A DNA stretch of 22,301 bases from Candidatus Fermentithermobacillaceae bacterium UBA3907. Its GTDB lineage: Bacteria; Bacillota; Sulfobacillia; Fermentithermobacillales; Fermentithermobacillaceae. Positions 1-6,298 of the stretch are shown here, piece after piece. The stretch is from assembly GCA_002391545.1 (NCBI GenBank), contig DGFF01000100.1, positions 1-22,301 of the forward strand. Direction: 5' to 3'. Position 1 is the stretch's first letter; each line of letters starts with the position of its first letter. The notes under the pieces were generated by a model that had not been told where the DNA came from, did not search any database, and saw only the letters and a list, made by a program, of their open reading frames with translations. A program made the position numbers and the translations under genes.

Positions 1-36
1 CCCAGAATTCGACTTGCCCGGGGAAAGGAGGACTAG
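1..36 (+). CDS. C-terminal end of an OppB/DppB-type ABC transporter permease (partial)
   Basis: Frame 1 is open from the window edge and stops at TAG 34-36, reading PRIRLARGKED. The 'PRIR' element is what normally ends DppB/OppB permeases, whose last residues run '...DPRIR'. The stop lies three bases before the next ATG, which belongs to an OppC-type permease, and the B-then-C gene order is standard for this transporter family. The AAGGAGG within these last codons serves as ribosome binding site for the next gene. Only 11 residues are visible, so the assignment rests on the motif plus context. Confidence 0.6.
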   Translation, partial: PRIRLARGKED

Positions 37-39
37 CAC

Positions 40-963
40 ATGCTTAATTTCTATCCAAAACCAGAAGATTTTGCTCCCCTTACCCTCGATGAAAAGATAG
101 GTGACGAGATCACCAGGCCGCCCATAAGCTATTGGGAGGACGTTTGGATTCGCTTCCGTAAGAACAAATTGGCTACTATTGGTCTTGTAGTTCTTAGCAT
201 ACTTATTACCATGGCCATTATAGGTCCTATTATCAGCCCATGGGATTACAGAACCTGCGATTATGGTCATGTAAATGAGTTTGTGAGCAAACGTCATTGG
301 TTCGGCACAGACTATTTAGGACGCGACATGTTTACCAGATTGTGGCAAGGTACTAGGATTTCCGTGTTCATAGGAATCACAGCCGCTTTTTTAGACTTGC
401 TAATAGGCGTAGCTTGGGGTGGAATAGCCGGCTACTTTGGCGGCATTGTAGACGACATTATGATGCGTATAGTCGACGTTTTGTATGGAATTCCATATCT
501 TCTGGTAGTAATCTTGCTCCTTGTTGTAATGGAACCAGGTTTAACGTCGATTATTCTCGCCATGAGTCTAACAGGCTGGGTAGGCATGGCAAGATTGGTT
601 AGGGGACAAATTCTACAGCTCAAAGAAATGGAGTACGTCCTGGCAGCCAAATCTGTGGGAGCTTCTCCCCGACGTATAATTGCGAGACACCTCATACCCA
701 ACACCATGGGCGTAGTTCTCGTAAGCCTAACATCCAGTATCCCAGGAGCCATATTTGGAGAAGCGTTTTTGAGCTTTATAGGACTGGGAGTTCCCATGCC
801 CCAAGCAAGTCTTGGAACTCTCGCTAACGAGGGGTATCAGGTACTGAGAATTTACCCTCAAAACATGATAATTCCGGCGACAGTTATGAGTTTGCTCATA
901 CTATCTTTCAATTTTGTCGGCGATGGATTGAGAGACGCTCTTGACCCGCGCCTGCGTCAATAG
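40..963 (+). CDS. oppC: Oligopeptide/dipeptide ABC transporter permease, OppC/DppC type
   Basis: This is the second membrane subunit of a peptide (or nickel/sugar-type) importer; with the OppB-type partner it forms the translocation channel in the cytoplasmic membrane. Residues 30-70 match the OppC N-terminal domain with the first membrane helix at about 44-65. The family signature HWFGTDYLGRDMFTR is at 86-100. Further hydrophobic segments lie near 105-130, 150-180, 222-245 and 275-295. The cytoplasmic EAA loop that docks onto the ATPases is visible at about 198-220 (EYVLAAKSVGASPRRI...HLIP). Its 307 residues are normal for the family. ATG at 40 follows an AAGGAGG at 25-31 (8-nt gap). The gene is followed 13 bases later by oppD. 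The substrate cannot be told, because the binding protein gene is outside the window. Confidence 0.93.
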   Translation: MLNFYPKPEDFAPLTLDEKIGDEITRPPISYWEDVWIRFRKNKLATIGLVVLSILITMAIIGPIISPWDYRTCDYGHVNEFVSKRHWFGTDYLGRDMFTRLWQGTRISVFIGITAAFLDLLIGVAWGGIAGYFGGIVDDIMMRIVDVLYGIPYLLVVILLLVVMEPGLTSIILAMSLTGWVGMARLVRGQILQLKEMEYVLAAKSVGASPRRIIARHLIPNTMGVVLVSLTSSIPGAIFGEAFLSFIGLGVPMPQASLGTLANEGYQVLRIYPQNMIIPATVMSLLILSFNFVGDGLRDALDPRLRQ

Positions 964-976
964 GGAGTGAAGCTAC

Positions 977-2044
977 ATGGAACAAAAAGTCGTAAAACGA
1001 GAACTAGAAGAGCCAGCAACTGATCAGCTGCTCTCAATAGAGGACCTCCAAGTATCTTTCCACACTTACGCAGGCGAAGTGCATGCAGTACGCGGAGTTA
1101 CCTATTCGGTGGAACAAGGAGGCTCCCTAGCCGTTGTTGGAGAATCAGGCTGCGGCAAAACTGTAACAGTACAGGCTGTAATGAGGTTGACTCCTATACC
1201 GCCAGGCGAGATTAAGGGCGGTAAGATTATATTCAACGGTAAAGACATTCTGTCCCTTACTGAAAGGGAAATGCAATCTATTAGGGGAAAAGAAATAGGC
1301 ATGATCTTTCAGGACCCCATGACCGGACTGAACCCTACGATGACTGTGGGAAATCAGATCGCAGAGGCTATAATTAAGCACCAGCGCGTGTCCAAGCACG
1401 AGGCTATGGAAAGGGCAATAGAAATGCTCAATTTGGTAGAAATCCCAAATCCTAGGGTCAGGGCCTCTCAGTATCCCCACCAGTTTAGCGGTGGTATGCG
1501 TCAAAGAGCCATGATAGCTATTGCCCTGGCGTGCGCGCCTGTACTCTTAATTGCAGATGAGCCTACTACATCTCTGGATGTGACTATTCAATCCCAGATT
1601 CTTGACCTTCTTCAGAACTTGCAGGACAGGTTGGGCATGACCATAGTTCTTATAACTCATAATCTGGGCGTGGTAGCCCGTTTGGCAAGAAACTTGGTGG
1701 TCATGTACGCAGGTAAAGTCGTGGAAAGGGGGACTTCATGGGATATATTTTATGAGCCAGCTCATCCGTACACCGAGGCCCTGCTCCAAGCAGTGCCCAG
1801 GTTAGACAGGCCATCCCGGATGGAACTGGCATCTATCCCAGGGGCCCCACCAGATCTTTTTGAACCTCCCCAGGGTTGTGCTTTTGCACCAAGGTGCAAC
1901 TACTGTATGAAGATTTGTATGGAATACGACGCAACGCCCATTAAAGTTAGCGACAGTCATCATGTATCGTGCTGGCTGCATCATGAGGCCAACCCAAATC
2001 CTCTACCAAAGGAACTGCAAAAGGGTGGTGGCAAACGTGACTGA
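977..2044 (+). CDS. oppD: Oligopeptide ABC transporter ATP-binding protein, OppD/DppD type
   Basis: This cytoplasmic ATPase powers the peptide importer as a heterodimer with the OppF-type protein encoded next. Walker A (GESGCGKT) is at residues 55-62, the Q-loop (IFQDP) near 110-114, the ABC signature (SGGMRQR) at 171-177, Walker B (VLLIADEP) at 189-196, and the H-loop histidine in LITHN near 227. The C-terminal oligo_HPY region carries a cysteine cluster (CAFAPRCNYCMKIC ... C); such cysteines in Dpp/Opp ATPases are known to ligate a [4Fe-4S] cluster in some members. The 355-residue length is normal. ATG 977 is preceded by a GGGAGTGA element. The 3' end overlaps the oppF start by 8 bases, indicating translational coupling. 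Confidence 0.95.
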   Translation: MEQKVVKRELEEPATDQLLSIEDLQVSFHTYAGEVHAVRGVTYSVEQGGSLAVVGESGCGKTVTVQAVMRLTPIPPGEIKGGKIIFNGKDILSLTEREMQSIRGKEIGMIFQDPMTGLNPTMTVGNQIAEAIIKHQRVSKHEAMERAIEMLNLVEIPNPRVRASQYPHQFSGGMRQRAMIAIALACAPVLLIADEPTTSLDVTIQSQILDLLQNLQDRLGMTIVLITHNLGVVARLARNLVVMYAGKVVERGTSWDIFYEPAHPYTEALLQAVPRLDRPSRMELASIPGAPPDLFEPPQGCAFAPRCNYCMKICMEYDATPIKVSDSHHVSCWLHHEANPNPLPKELQKGGGKRD

Positions 2045-2993
2045 CCAAATCGCCCTAAAGGTTGATAACTTAAAGAAGTATTTCAGGGTAGAAAAACGCA
2101 AAATTCTTAAGGCAGTTGATGATGTTTCCTTTGAGGTAAGAAAAGGAGAGGTCCTCGGCATCGTTGGAGAATCAGGCTGCGGCAAGACAACTGTAGGCCG
2201 AACAGTGGCACGGCTTTATGAGCCTACAGATGGCAGAATCATTTTTGACGGCCAGGATATTACTGACACGCCGGAAAAAGACTTGCTCTGGTTCCGCAGA
2301 AAGCTGCAGATGATCTTTCAGGATCCATATGCATCCTTAGACCCTCGTATGACCGTAGGCGAAATCGTAGGAGAACCCTTAGATGTTCACGGACTGGCAT
2401 CGGGCCAAGAACGTACTGATAAGATACATTATCTTCTAGAGATAGTGGGTCTCAGCCGAGAACACGCCAACAGATTCCCCCATGAGTTCTCAGGTGGACA
2501 AAGGCAAAGGATCGGCATAGCCCGTGCGTTGGCAGTTGACCCAGAATTCATAATCGCAGATGAGCCCATTTCCTCCTTGGACGTTTCCATTCAAGCGCAA
2601 GTGGTTAACCTTCTTACGAAACTCCAGGAAGAACGGGATCTGTCATTTATGTTTATCGCTCATGACCTTTCAATGGTGAGACATATTTCTCACAGGGTAG
2701 CTGTCATGTACCTGGGTAAAATCGCAGAGATAGCTCCGTCTGAGCGGATTTACGAATGGCCACTTCATCCTTATACCAAGGCGCTTATGTCTGCTAATCC
2801 TATACCTGACCCGGTTATAGAAACGTCTAGGACGCGTATAAGCTTACCAGGAGAAGTGCCAAGCCCAATTAATCCGCCGCCGGGGTGCAGATTCGCAGGC
2901 AGATGCCCGCAAGTCCATGACCGCTGCAAGGAGGAAGACCCGTATTTGAAAGAAATCGAACGAGATCACTGGGTATCCTGCTTCCTATACTAG
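2037..2993 (+). CDS. oppF: Oligopeptide ABC transporter ATP-binding protein, OppF/DppF type
   Basis: Second ATPase of the importer. Walker A (GESGCGKT) is at residues 44-51, followed by IFQDPYASLDPRM, the ABC signature SGGQRQR, Walker B FIIADEPISSLD, and the H-loop (FIAHD). The C-terminal oligo_HPY region again has a four-cysteine pattern (CRFAGRC ... C ... C), a candidate Fe-S site. The frame is open further upstream, but I choose GTG 2037: an AAGGGTGGTGG ribosome binding site (2021-2031) sits six bases before it, and homology (ALKVDNLKKYF) starts just after it. Earlier candidate starts would overlap oppD by 83 bases and add a tail with no family resemblance. This gives 318 residues, the usual OppF length. 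It is the last gene of the operon; no U-tract terminator is seen after its stop. Confidence 0.92.
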   Translation: MTDQIALKVDNLKKYFRVEKRKILKAVDDVSFEVRKGEVLGIVGESGCGKTTVGRTVARLYEPTDGRIIFDGQDITDTPEKDLLWFRRKLQMIFQDPYASLDPRMTVGEIVGEPLDVHGLASGQERTDKIHYLLEIVGLSREHANRFPHEFSGGQRQRIGIARALAVDPEFIIADEPISSLDVSIQAQVVNLLTKLQEERDLSFMFIAHDLSMVRHISHRVAVMYLGKIAEIAPSERIYEWPLHPYTKALMSANPIPDPVIETSRTRISLPGEVPSPINPPPGCRFAGRCPQVHDRCKEEDPYLKEIERDHWVSCFLY

Positions 2994-3000
2994 ATATGGG

Positions 3001-3027
3001 AGCATGGGGACGGTTCTGATGCTTCCA
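3001..3027 (+). repeat. Left terminal inverted repeat
   Basis: 27 bases, 25 of which match the reverse complement of 4190-4216 (the two mismatches are at 3018-3019). The repeat also folds on itself: with the bases just outside, 2998-3005 can pair with 3019-3026 in an 8-bp stem containing one G-T pair. The hairpin has no U-tract, so I do not call it the oppF terminator. Confidence 0.8.
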
Positions 3028-3035
3028 TGGGGAGC

Positions 3036-3085
3036 GCGCAGTGAGGTGCAGTGAGGTACAGTGGAGCGCAGTAAAGCACAGTGAA
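3036..3085 (+). repeat. Five degenerate 10-bp tandem repeats
   Basis: Five consecutive decamers are visible: gcgcagtgag, gtgcagtgag, gtacagtgga, gcgcagtaaa, gcacagtgaa. All share the core cagt at the same place, with consensus g-y-r-CAGT-r-r-r. They lie between the left inverted repeat and the structured region. They look like replication-slippage products; a role as binding sites one helical turn apart is possible but speculative. Confidence 0.7.
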
Positions 3086-3145
3086 ACGCCGAAGGCGGTT
3101 TTGGTCCAGCATTAGTCTGGCGTCTGGAACCTAAGGATGTTAGCA

Positions 3146-3244
3146 GTGCGGCAACAAATGAGCGGGAACCCCACCGTTCGGCTTGCCTTTTATTGCCGCA
3201 CCGGCAATGGTATTAAGCTAGTTAAGGTAATGATGACGGTGGGG
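3146..3244 (+). ncRNA. Candidate structured RNA with an H-type pseudoknot
   Basis: Stem 1 pairs GTGCGGCAA (3146-3154) perfectly with TTGCCGCAC (3193-3201). Within its loop, CCCCACCGT (3169-3177) pairs perfectly with ACGGTGGGG (3236-3244), downstream of stem 1, giving two interleaved 9-bp helices. Upstream, 3088-3096 can form a small GCC-GAA-GGC hairpin, and 3105-3129 a CCAG/CTGG stem. The pairing is symmetrical for either strand, so the strand is a guess. I compared it by eye with tmRNA, RNase P, SRP RNA, 6S RNA and group II intron domain V and saw no match. No promoter or terminator is assigned. Confidence 0.4.
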
Positions 3245-3312
3245 CTCAGCTCGGGTTTGAAGAACGCCTGAAGGGCATTCAGAAGGTCCTGGGTTCGCCC
3301 CCCATCGGCTCT
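3235..3312 (+). other. Degenerate tRNA-Ala(GGC)-like fold
   Basis: With canonical tRNA spacing the following line up: D-stem GCTC/GAAC (3244-3247/3262-3265, 3 of 4 pairs); GG in the D-loop; anticodon stem CCTGA/TCAGA (4 of 5 pairs) with a 7-base loop and GGC at 3274-3276; variable loop AGGTC (3284-3288); T-stem CTGGG/CCCAT (4 of 5 pairs) with TTC at 3294-3296. Against a real tRNA: position 33 is G rather than T, position 58 is C rather than A, and the 5' acceptor strand does not pair with 3306-3312. That 5' segment is instead used in the pseudoknot. It is a tRNA relic or a tRNA-like domain, not a working tRNA gene. Confidence 0.3.
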
Positions 3313-3612
3313 CTACCCCAATACCCCAATACCCCTTTTTTTACCCGATAGACCATCCCAGTAAGTATGCATTAAAACAGTATCTGGCAAGTTCTGACAT
3401 GCGTTTTTCATACCGCCAGCGTGCCTCTTACGTACTTTTCGCACACCCTGGGCATATCTTGCACATATCTTAGGCATGTTCAGACCGCTAGTTTCCCTGT
3501 AATACGCTGCGAACCTGAGGACCACTTACAGGTAGTTCACCCTTGAATGTTTTGAGCCTGTTACATAGCAACCGCGCCCCAAATTATCCATTCCTTTTCC
3601 GGTAGCATTCGC

Positions 3613-3660
3613 ACTTAGGGTTTCCTACTTAGGGTTTCCCCTTTAGGATCCCCCCTTAGA
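3613..3660. repeat. 14-bp direct repeat with decaying extra copies
   Basis: acttagggtttcct (3613-3626) is followed directly by acttagggtttccc (3627-3640), 13 of 14 identical. Weaker variants follow (ctttaggatccccc, then cttagaatctcgc). The stretch is rich in poly-C on the + strand and codes nothing recognisable. Confidence 0.6.
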
Positions 3661-3761
3661 ATCTCGCTCACCCCCCTTCAGAACTTTTTTCAATTTCATT
3701 TTCATTCAGAATCAGGAGGGATCTCGTCTGTATCCCATATAACCTGTTTTCTAGATAATGT

Positions 3762-3775
3762 GAGGGGACCCCCTC
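3762..3775. repeat. Perfect 14-bp palindrome (gagggg-ac-cccctc type)
   Basis: GAGGGG at 3762-3767 is mirrored by CCCCTC at 3770-3775. A second short perfect palindrome, CTGTAG-AC-CTACAG, lies at 3890-3903. Both are inside the 1.2-kb TIR-bounded element, and neither is followed by a T-run, so they are not obvious terminators. Confidence 0.5.
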
Positions 3776-4092
3776 GGTTGACTGCGGACCATCCTACATC
3801 TGCATACGATTGAAGACGATCAATGGTTAAGAACGATCCAGGAGTTTACGTGGGTTTACACGAGTTTATTATGAGGCAGACCTTGTAGACTGTAGACCTA
3901 CAGAGCAGATAAACACCGGAAACAACATGAAAAAATCAGGGGAATACGCATCGCTGTTCAAGATTAGGAAGGATACAGCGACCACACTGAAATAGCAGCG
4001 CTTCGTGTTACAGGCTGGAAGACGCAAAATGAACAATTCGAATAGAAAACCGAGTTCGCCTAGAAAAACCGTGAAGGAAATCCGCAGGTAAC

Positions 4093-4101
4093 TGGTATAA
4101 T
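4093..4101 (+). promoter_or_regulatory. Extended -10 promoter-like site reading out of the element
   Basis: tgg at 4093-4095 is followed by a perfect TATAAT (4096-4101), the TGN-TATAAT extended -10 pattern. No good -35 box lies 17 bases upstream. Transcription would start about 4108, cross the right inverted repeat, and enter the truncated dehydratase-like gene. Functional use is inference. Confidence 0.3.
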
Positions 4102-4189
4102 TAACTATACGCAAAACTTAAGCAAAAATTGGGCCAAGAAAACTCCCTCGAAAGCACTCTGTCATATGACTTGCAGGGACAAGAAAAGT

Positions 4190-4216
4190 TGGAAGCAGGA
4201 GAACCGTCCCCATGCT
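4190..4216 (-). repeat. Right terminal inverted repeat
   Basis: Reverse complement of the left repeat with 25 of 27 bases matching; 4200-4216 is the exact 17-bp part. The repeat lies about 170 bases before the point where homology of the downstream protein begins. Confidence 0.8.
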
Positions 4217-4283
4217 ACTAACCAATCATCTACAAGGCGCTGCGGCGGGTACACTAATAACTGCTTGCTCACGGTAAATCGAT

Positions 4284-6248
4284 TTGTTCGCGCCTCGGCC
4301 CCTGAAGCACAAACCCCCGTCCCTTCTGCTTCACCTTCTGCTTCACCTGCTGCTTCGCTTGAAGCACAAACCCCCGTCCCCTCTGCTTCCTAAGCGCCGA
4401 CTGACAAAACGCCTATATGAGGAGCTTGAATTCTTAGGTATTAGTAGGCAAGAAGTGAAGAAAGCCGTAGATGCCGCTTGGGAAGAAGATGAACGTTTCA
4501 AAGCAGATATCCGTCTCAAAGGCGAAGAAGTATTGGCATATATAAAAGCCAACAACTTGAAAGGAGCAGTTTTAGCTGGGCGACCATATCACCTAGACCC
4601 TGGAATCAATCACGGCATACCAGGAATACTGACTTCCAACGGTATGGCGGTCCTTACCGAAGACTCAATTGCTCATTTACGAAAAGTAGAGAGACCTTTG
4701 CGAGTTGTAGATCAGTGGGCATATCACTCCAGACTGTATGCGGCGGCAAGTTTAGTATCAGTAACGCCTGAACTGGAATTGGTTCAGCTAAACTCTTTTG
4801 GTTGCGGTATCGATGCCATAACCACAGATCAGGTCCAAGAAATCTTGAATCAATACAACCGGCTTTACACTATGCTAAAAATCGACGAGGTAAGCAACCT
4901 AGGGGCAGCAAGAATTCGCATTAGGTCGCTTATAGCTGCTGTTGAGGAAAGAGACAAAATGGGAATTGAACCCAAAAAAATGTACTCAACTCCAAAACGA
5001 CGCCTGTTCACAAAAGAAATGAGGCAAGAACACGCTCTGTTATGTCCCCAGATGTCACCTATTCATTTTGAAATACTTCTTAAAGCGTTTAGATCTGAAG
5101 GATACAACGGGGTACTCCTTTCTCGAGTAACGCCAGAAGACATACAAACCGGGCTAAAGTACGTGAATAACGATGCATGTTATCCTGCCATAATCGTAAT
5201 AGGTCAACTGATTAACGCGCTTCAATCAGGAAAATTCGACCCTGATAGCACAACGGTCCTAATGACCCAGACAGGCGGCGGTTGCCGTGCCACCAACTAT
5301 ATAAGCCTTCTACGTAAAGGTTTGCATGAGTCTGGTTTCTCCCAAGTACCAGTATTATCCCTTAGCTTACAAGGCATTGAAGAAAATCCGGGATTCAGAA
5401 TAACACCCAGATTGTTAAAAAAGGCGGCCATGTCTGTGGTGTACGCTGACCTATTGATGCGGGTACTTTACCGCGTTCGACCGTACGAAACAGTTCCTGG
5501 CTCTGCAAACAAACTGCTTACCAAATGGATCCAGATTTGCCAAGATGATGTAGTAGAAGCCGATAACCAGAAGTTTAGGGAAAACATTTGGGGAATAGTA
5601 GAAGACTTTGACTCCCTAGAAATCACAGATATACAAAAACCCAGAGTCGGAGTGGTAGGAGAAATCTTGGTCAAATATCACCCAGCCGCAAATAACCACA
5701 TAGTGAGCATCTTGGAATCAGAAGGTGTAGAGGCCACAGTTCCAGATATGATGGACTTCTTCCTCTACTCTGTTCATGACGGTGTGTTCCGCCACGAGTA
5801 TCTAGCAGGTTCACACGCAAATATGGTTTTTAGCAGAGCAGCAATCCGTTATCTCGAGTCTTTCCGTCGGACAATGAAAAAAGCGCTAAATGCAAGTGAA
5901 AGGTTCGAAGCCCCTAAAACAGTGGAGTACTTGGCGCAAAAGGTCGAGGGAATCCTTTCTTTAGGACATCATACAGGCGAAGGATGGCTTTTAACTGCAG
6001 AAATGGTTGAACTAATCGAAATGGGAGTGCCCAATATAGTTTGCTGTCAACCGTTCGGGTGCCTCCCAAACCACGTCACCGGCAAAGGTATGATTAAGGG
6101 ACTAAAAGAACACTATCCTGACGCCAACATCGTAGCCATTGATTATGACCCAGGAGCCAGCGAAGTAAATCAAATCAATCGCATCAAACTAATGTTATCT
6201 GTAGCTTTTAGAAATCTACAGACAGAAGATGTAAAAGCAGCTACTTAA
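4284..6248 (+). CDS. C-terminal half of a 2-hydroxyacyl-CoA dehydratase/activase-related protein (DUF2229/BcrAD type), 5'-truncated
   Basis: Full-length relatives (about 1,400 residues) have one or two BadF/BcrA-type activase domains, then DUF2229, then a dehydratase-like part; they are found in anaerobes and linked to radical dehydration of 2-hydroxyacyl-CoA, though the role of this fused form is unproven. Here only the later part is present, from about residue 36 (PKRRLTKRLYEELEFLGISR). Recognisable blocks are AGRPYHLDPGINHGIP (98-113), LNSFGCGIDAITTDQV (169-184), NLGAARIRIRSLIAAV (205-220), CPQMSPIHFEIL (254-265), TQTGGGCRATNY (329-340) and CCQPFGCLPNH near the C-terminus. Their cysteines could hold an Fe-S cluster. 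Residues 1-35 come from the repeat tract read out of frame. The only start is a TTG without a clear ribosome binding site, and the first internal Met is near residue 121. The frame is otherwise intact for 1.85 kb. It is a gene fragment or recent pseudogene. Confidence 0.75.
   Translation: MFAPRPLKHKPPSLLLHLLLHLLLRLKHKPPSPLLPKRRLTKRLYEELEFLGISRQEVKKAVDAAWEEDERFKADIRLKGEEVLAYIKANNLKGAVLAGRPYHLDPGINHGIPGILTSNGMAVLTEDSIAHLRKVERPLRVVDQWAYHSRLYAAASLVSVTPELELVQLNSFGCGIDAITTDQVQEILNQYNRLYTMLKIDEVSNLGAARIRIRSLIAAVEERDKMGIEPKKMYSTPKRRLFTKEMRQEHALLCPQMSPIHFEILLKAFRSEGYNGVLLSRVTPEDIQTGLKYVNNDACYPAIIVIGQLINALQSGKFDPDSTTVLMTQTGGGCRATNYISLLRKGLHESGFSQVPVLSLSLQGIEENPGFRITPRLLKKAAMSVVYADLLMRVLYRVRPYETVPGSANKLLTKWIQICQDDVVEADNQKFRENIWGIVEDFDSLEITDIQKPRVGVVGEILVKYHPAANNHIVSILESEGVEATVPDMMDFFLYSVHDGVFRHEYLAGSHANMVFSRAAIRYLESFRRTMKKALNASERFEAPKTVEYLAQKVEGILSLGHHTGEGWLLTAEMVELIEMGVPNIVCCQPFGCLPNHVTGKGMIKGLKEHYPDANIVAIDYDPGASEVNQINRIKLMLSVAFRNLQTEDVKAAT
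4303..4389 (+). repeat. 57-bp-period direct repeat with internal 12-bp repeats, coding an Ala/Ser/Pro linker
   Basis: A 30-base block at 4303-4332 recurs at 4360-4389 with one difference. Between and overlapping them are 12-bp units: ttctgcttcacc twice (4324-4347), then tgctgcttcgct (4348-4359). In the frame of 4301-4390 the tract reads EAQTPVPSASPSASPAASLE..., a credible protein linker. In the frame that continues into the downstream gene it reads an odd Leu/His/Pro string. The linker frame stops at TAA 4391-4393. This suggests that a frameshift separates the linker from the downstream domain. Confidence 0.8.
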
Positions 6249-6298
6249 CTCCCACCTCAAGAAACGCGTAATCCGTGCAATATACTTCTTACGAAACA

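Larger units (their letters stand above)
3001..4216. mobile_element. 1.2-kb element bounded by 27-bp terminal inverted repeats, no intact transposase
   Basis: The first 17 bases of 3001-3027 (agcatggggacggttct) return as an exact reverse complement at 4200-4216. After a two-base mismatch, eight more bases pair, so 25 of 27 match. This defines a 1,216-bp segment starting 7 bases after the oppF stop codon. No target-site duplication is apparent. No reading frame inside looks like a transposase: the longest are 70 and 81 codons on the minus strand and have no recognisable motif. The interior holds a decamer repeat, a pseudoknot, a tRNA-like fold, 14-bp repeats and short palindromes. From memory, the core ggggacggttct recurs between genes in clostridial genomes near IS200-like (RAYT) transposases; this is not verified here. 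It could be a non-autonomous (MITE/REPIN-like) element, a decayed insertion sequence, or two opposed REP-like sequences. Confidence 0.6.

Noticed and set aside
2998..3026. Hairpin after oppF as transcription terminator
   Set aside because: The stem is good, but no T-run follows, and the sequence is explained as the left terminal inverted repeat.
3001..3330. tmRNA, RNase P RNA, SRP RNA or group II intron
   Set aside because: None of the conserved cores of these RNAs is present, despite the pseudoknot and tRNA-like fold.
3313..3525. 70-codon minus-strand frame in the TIR-bounded element
   Set aside because: No family motif and no ribosome binding site; it covers part of the poly-C repeat (3313-3345). 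It looks like chance.
3927..4092. Possible transposase tail on the + strand (MKKSGEYASLFKIRKD... then, after a stop, ...RKTVKEIRR)
   Set aside because: The two short pieces share a frame, but I could not match them to any transposase family, so I do not call an insertion-sequence gene.
3869..4114. 81-codon hydrophobic minus-strand frame in the TIR-bounded element
   Set aside because: Composition is hydrophobic but irregular, there is no good ribosome binding site, and it contains a palindrome. Not supported as a gene.
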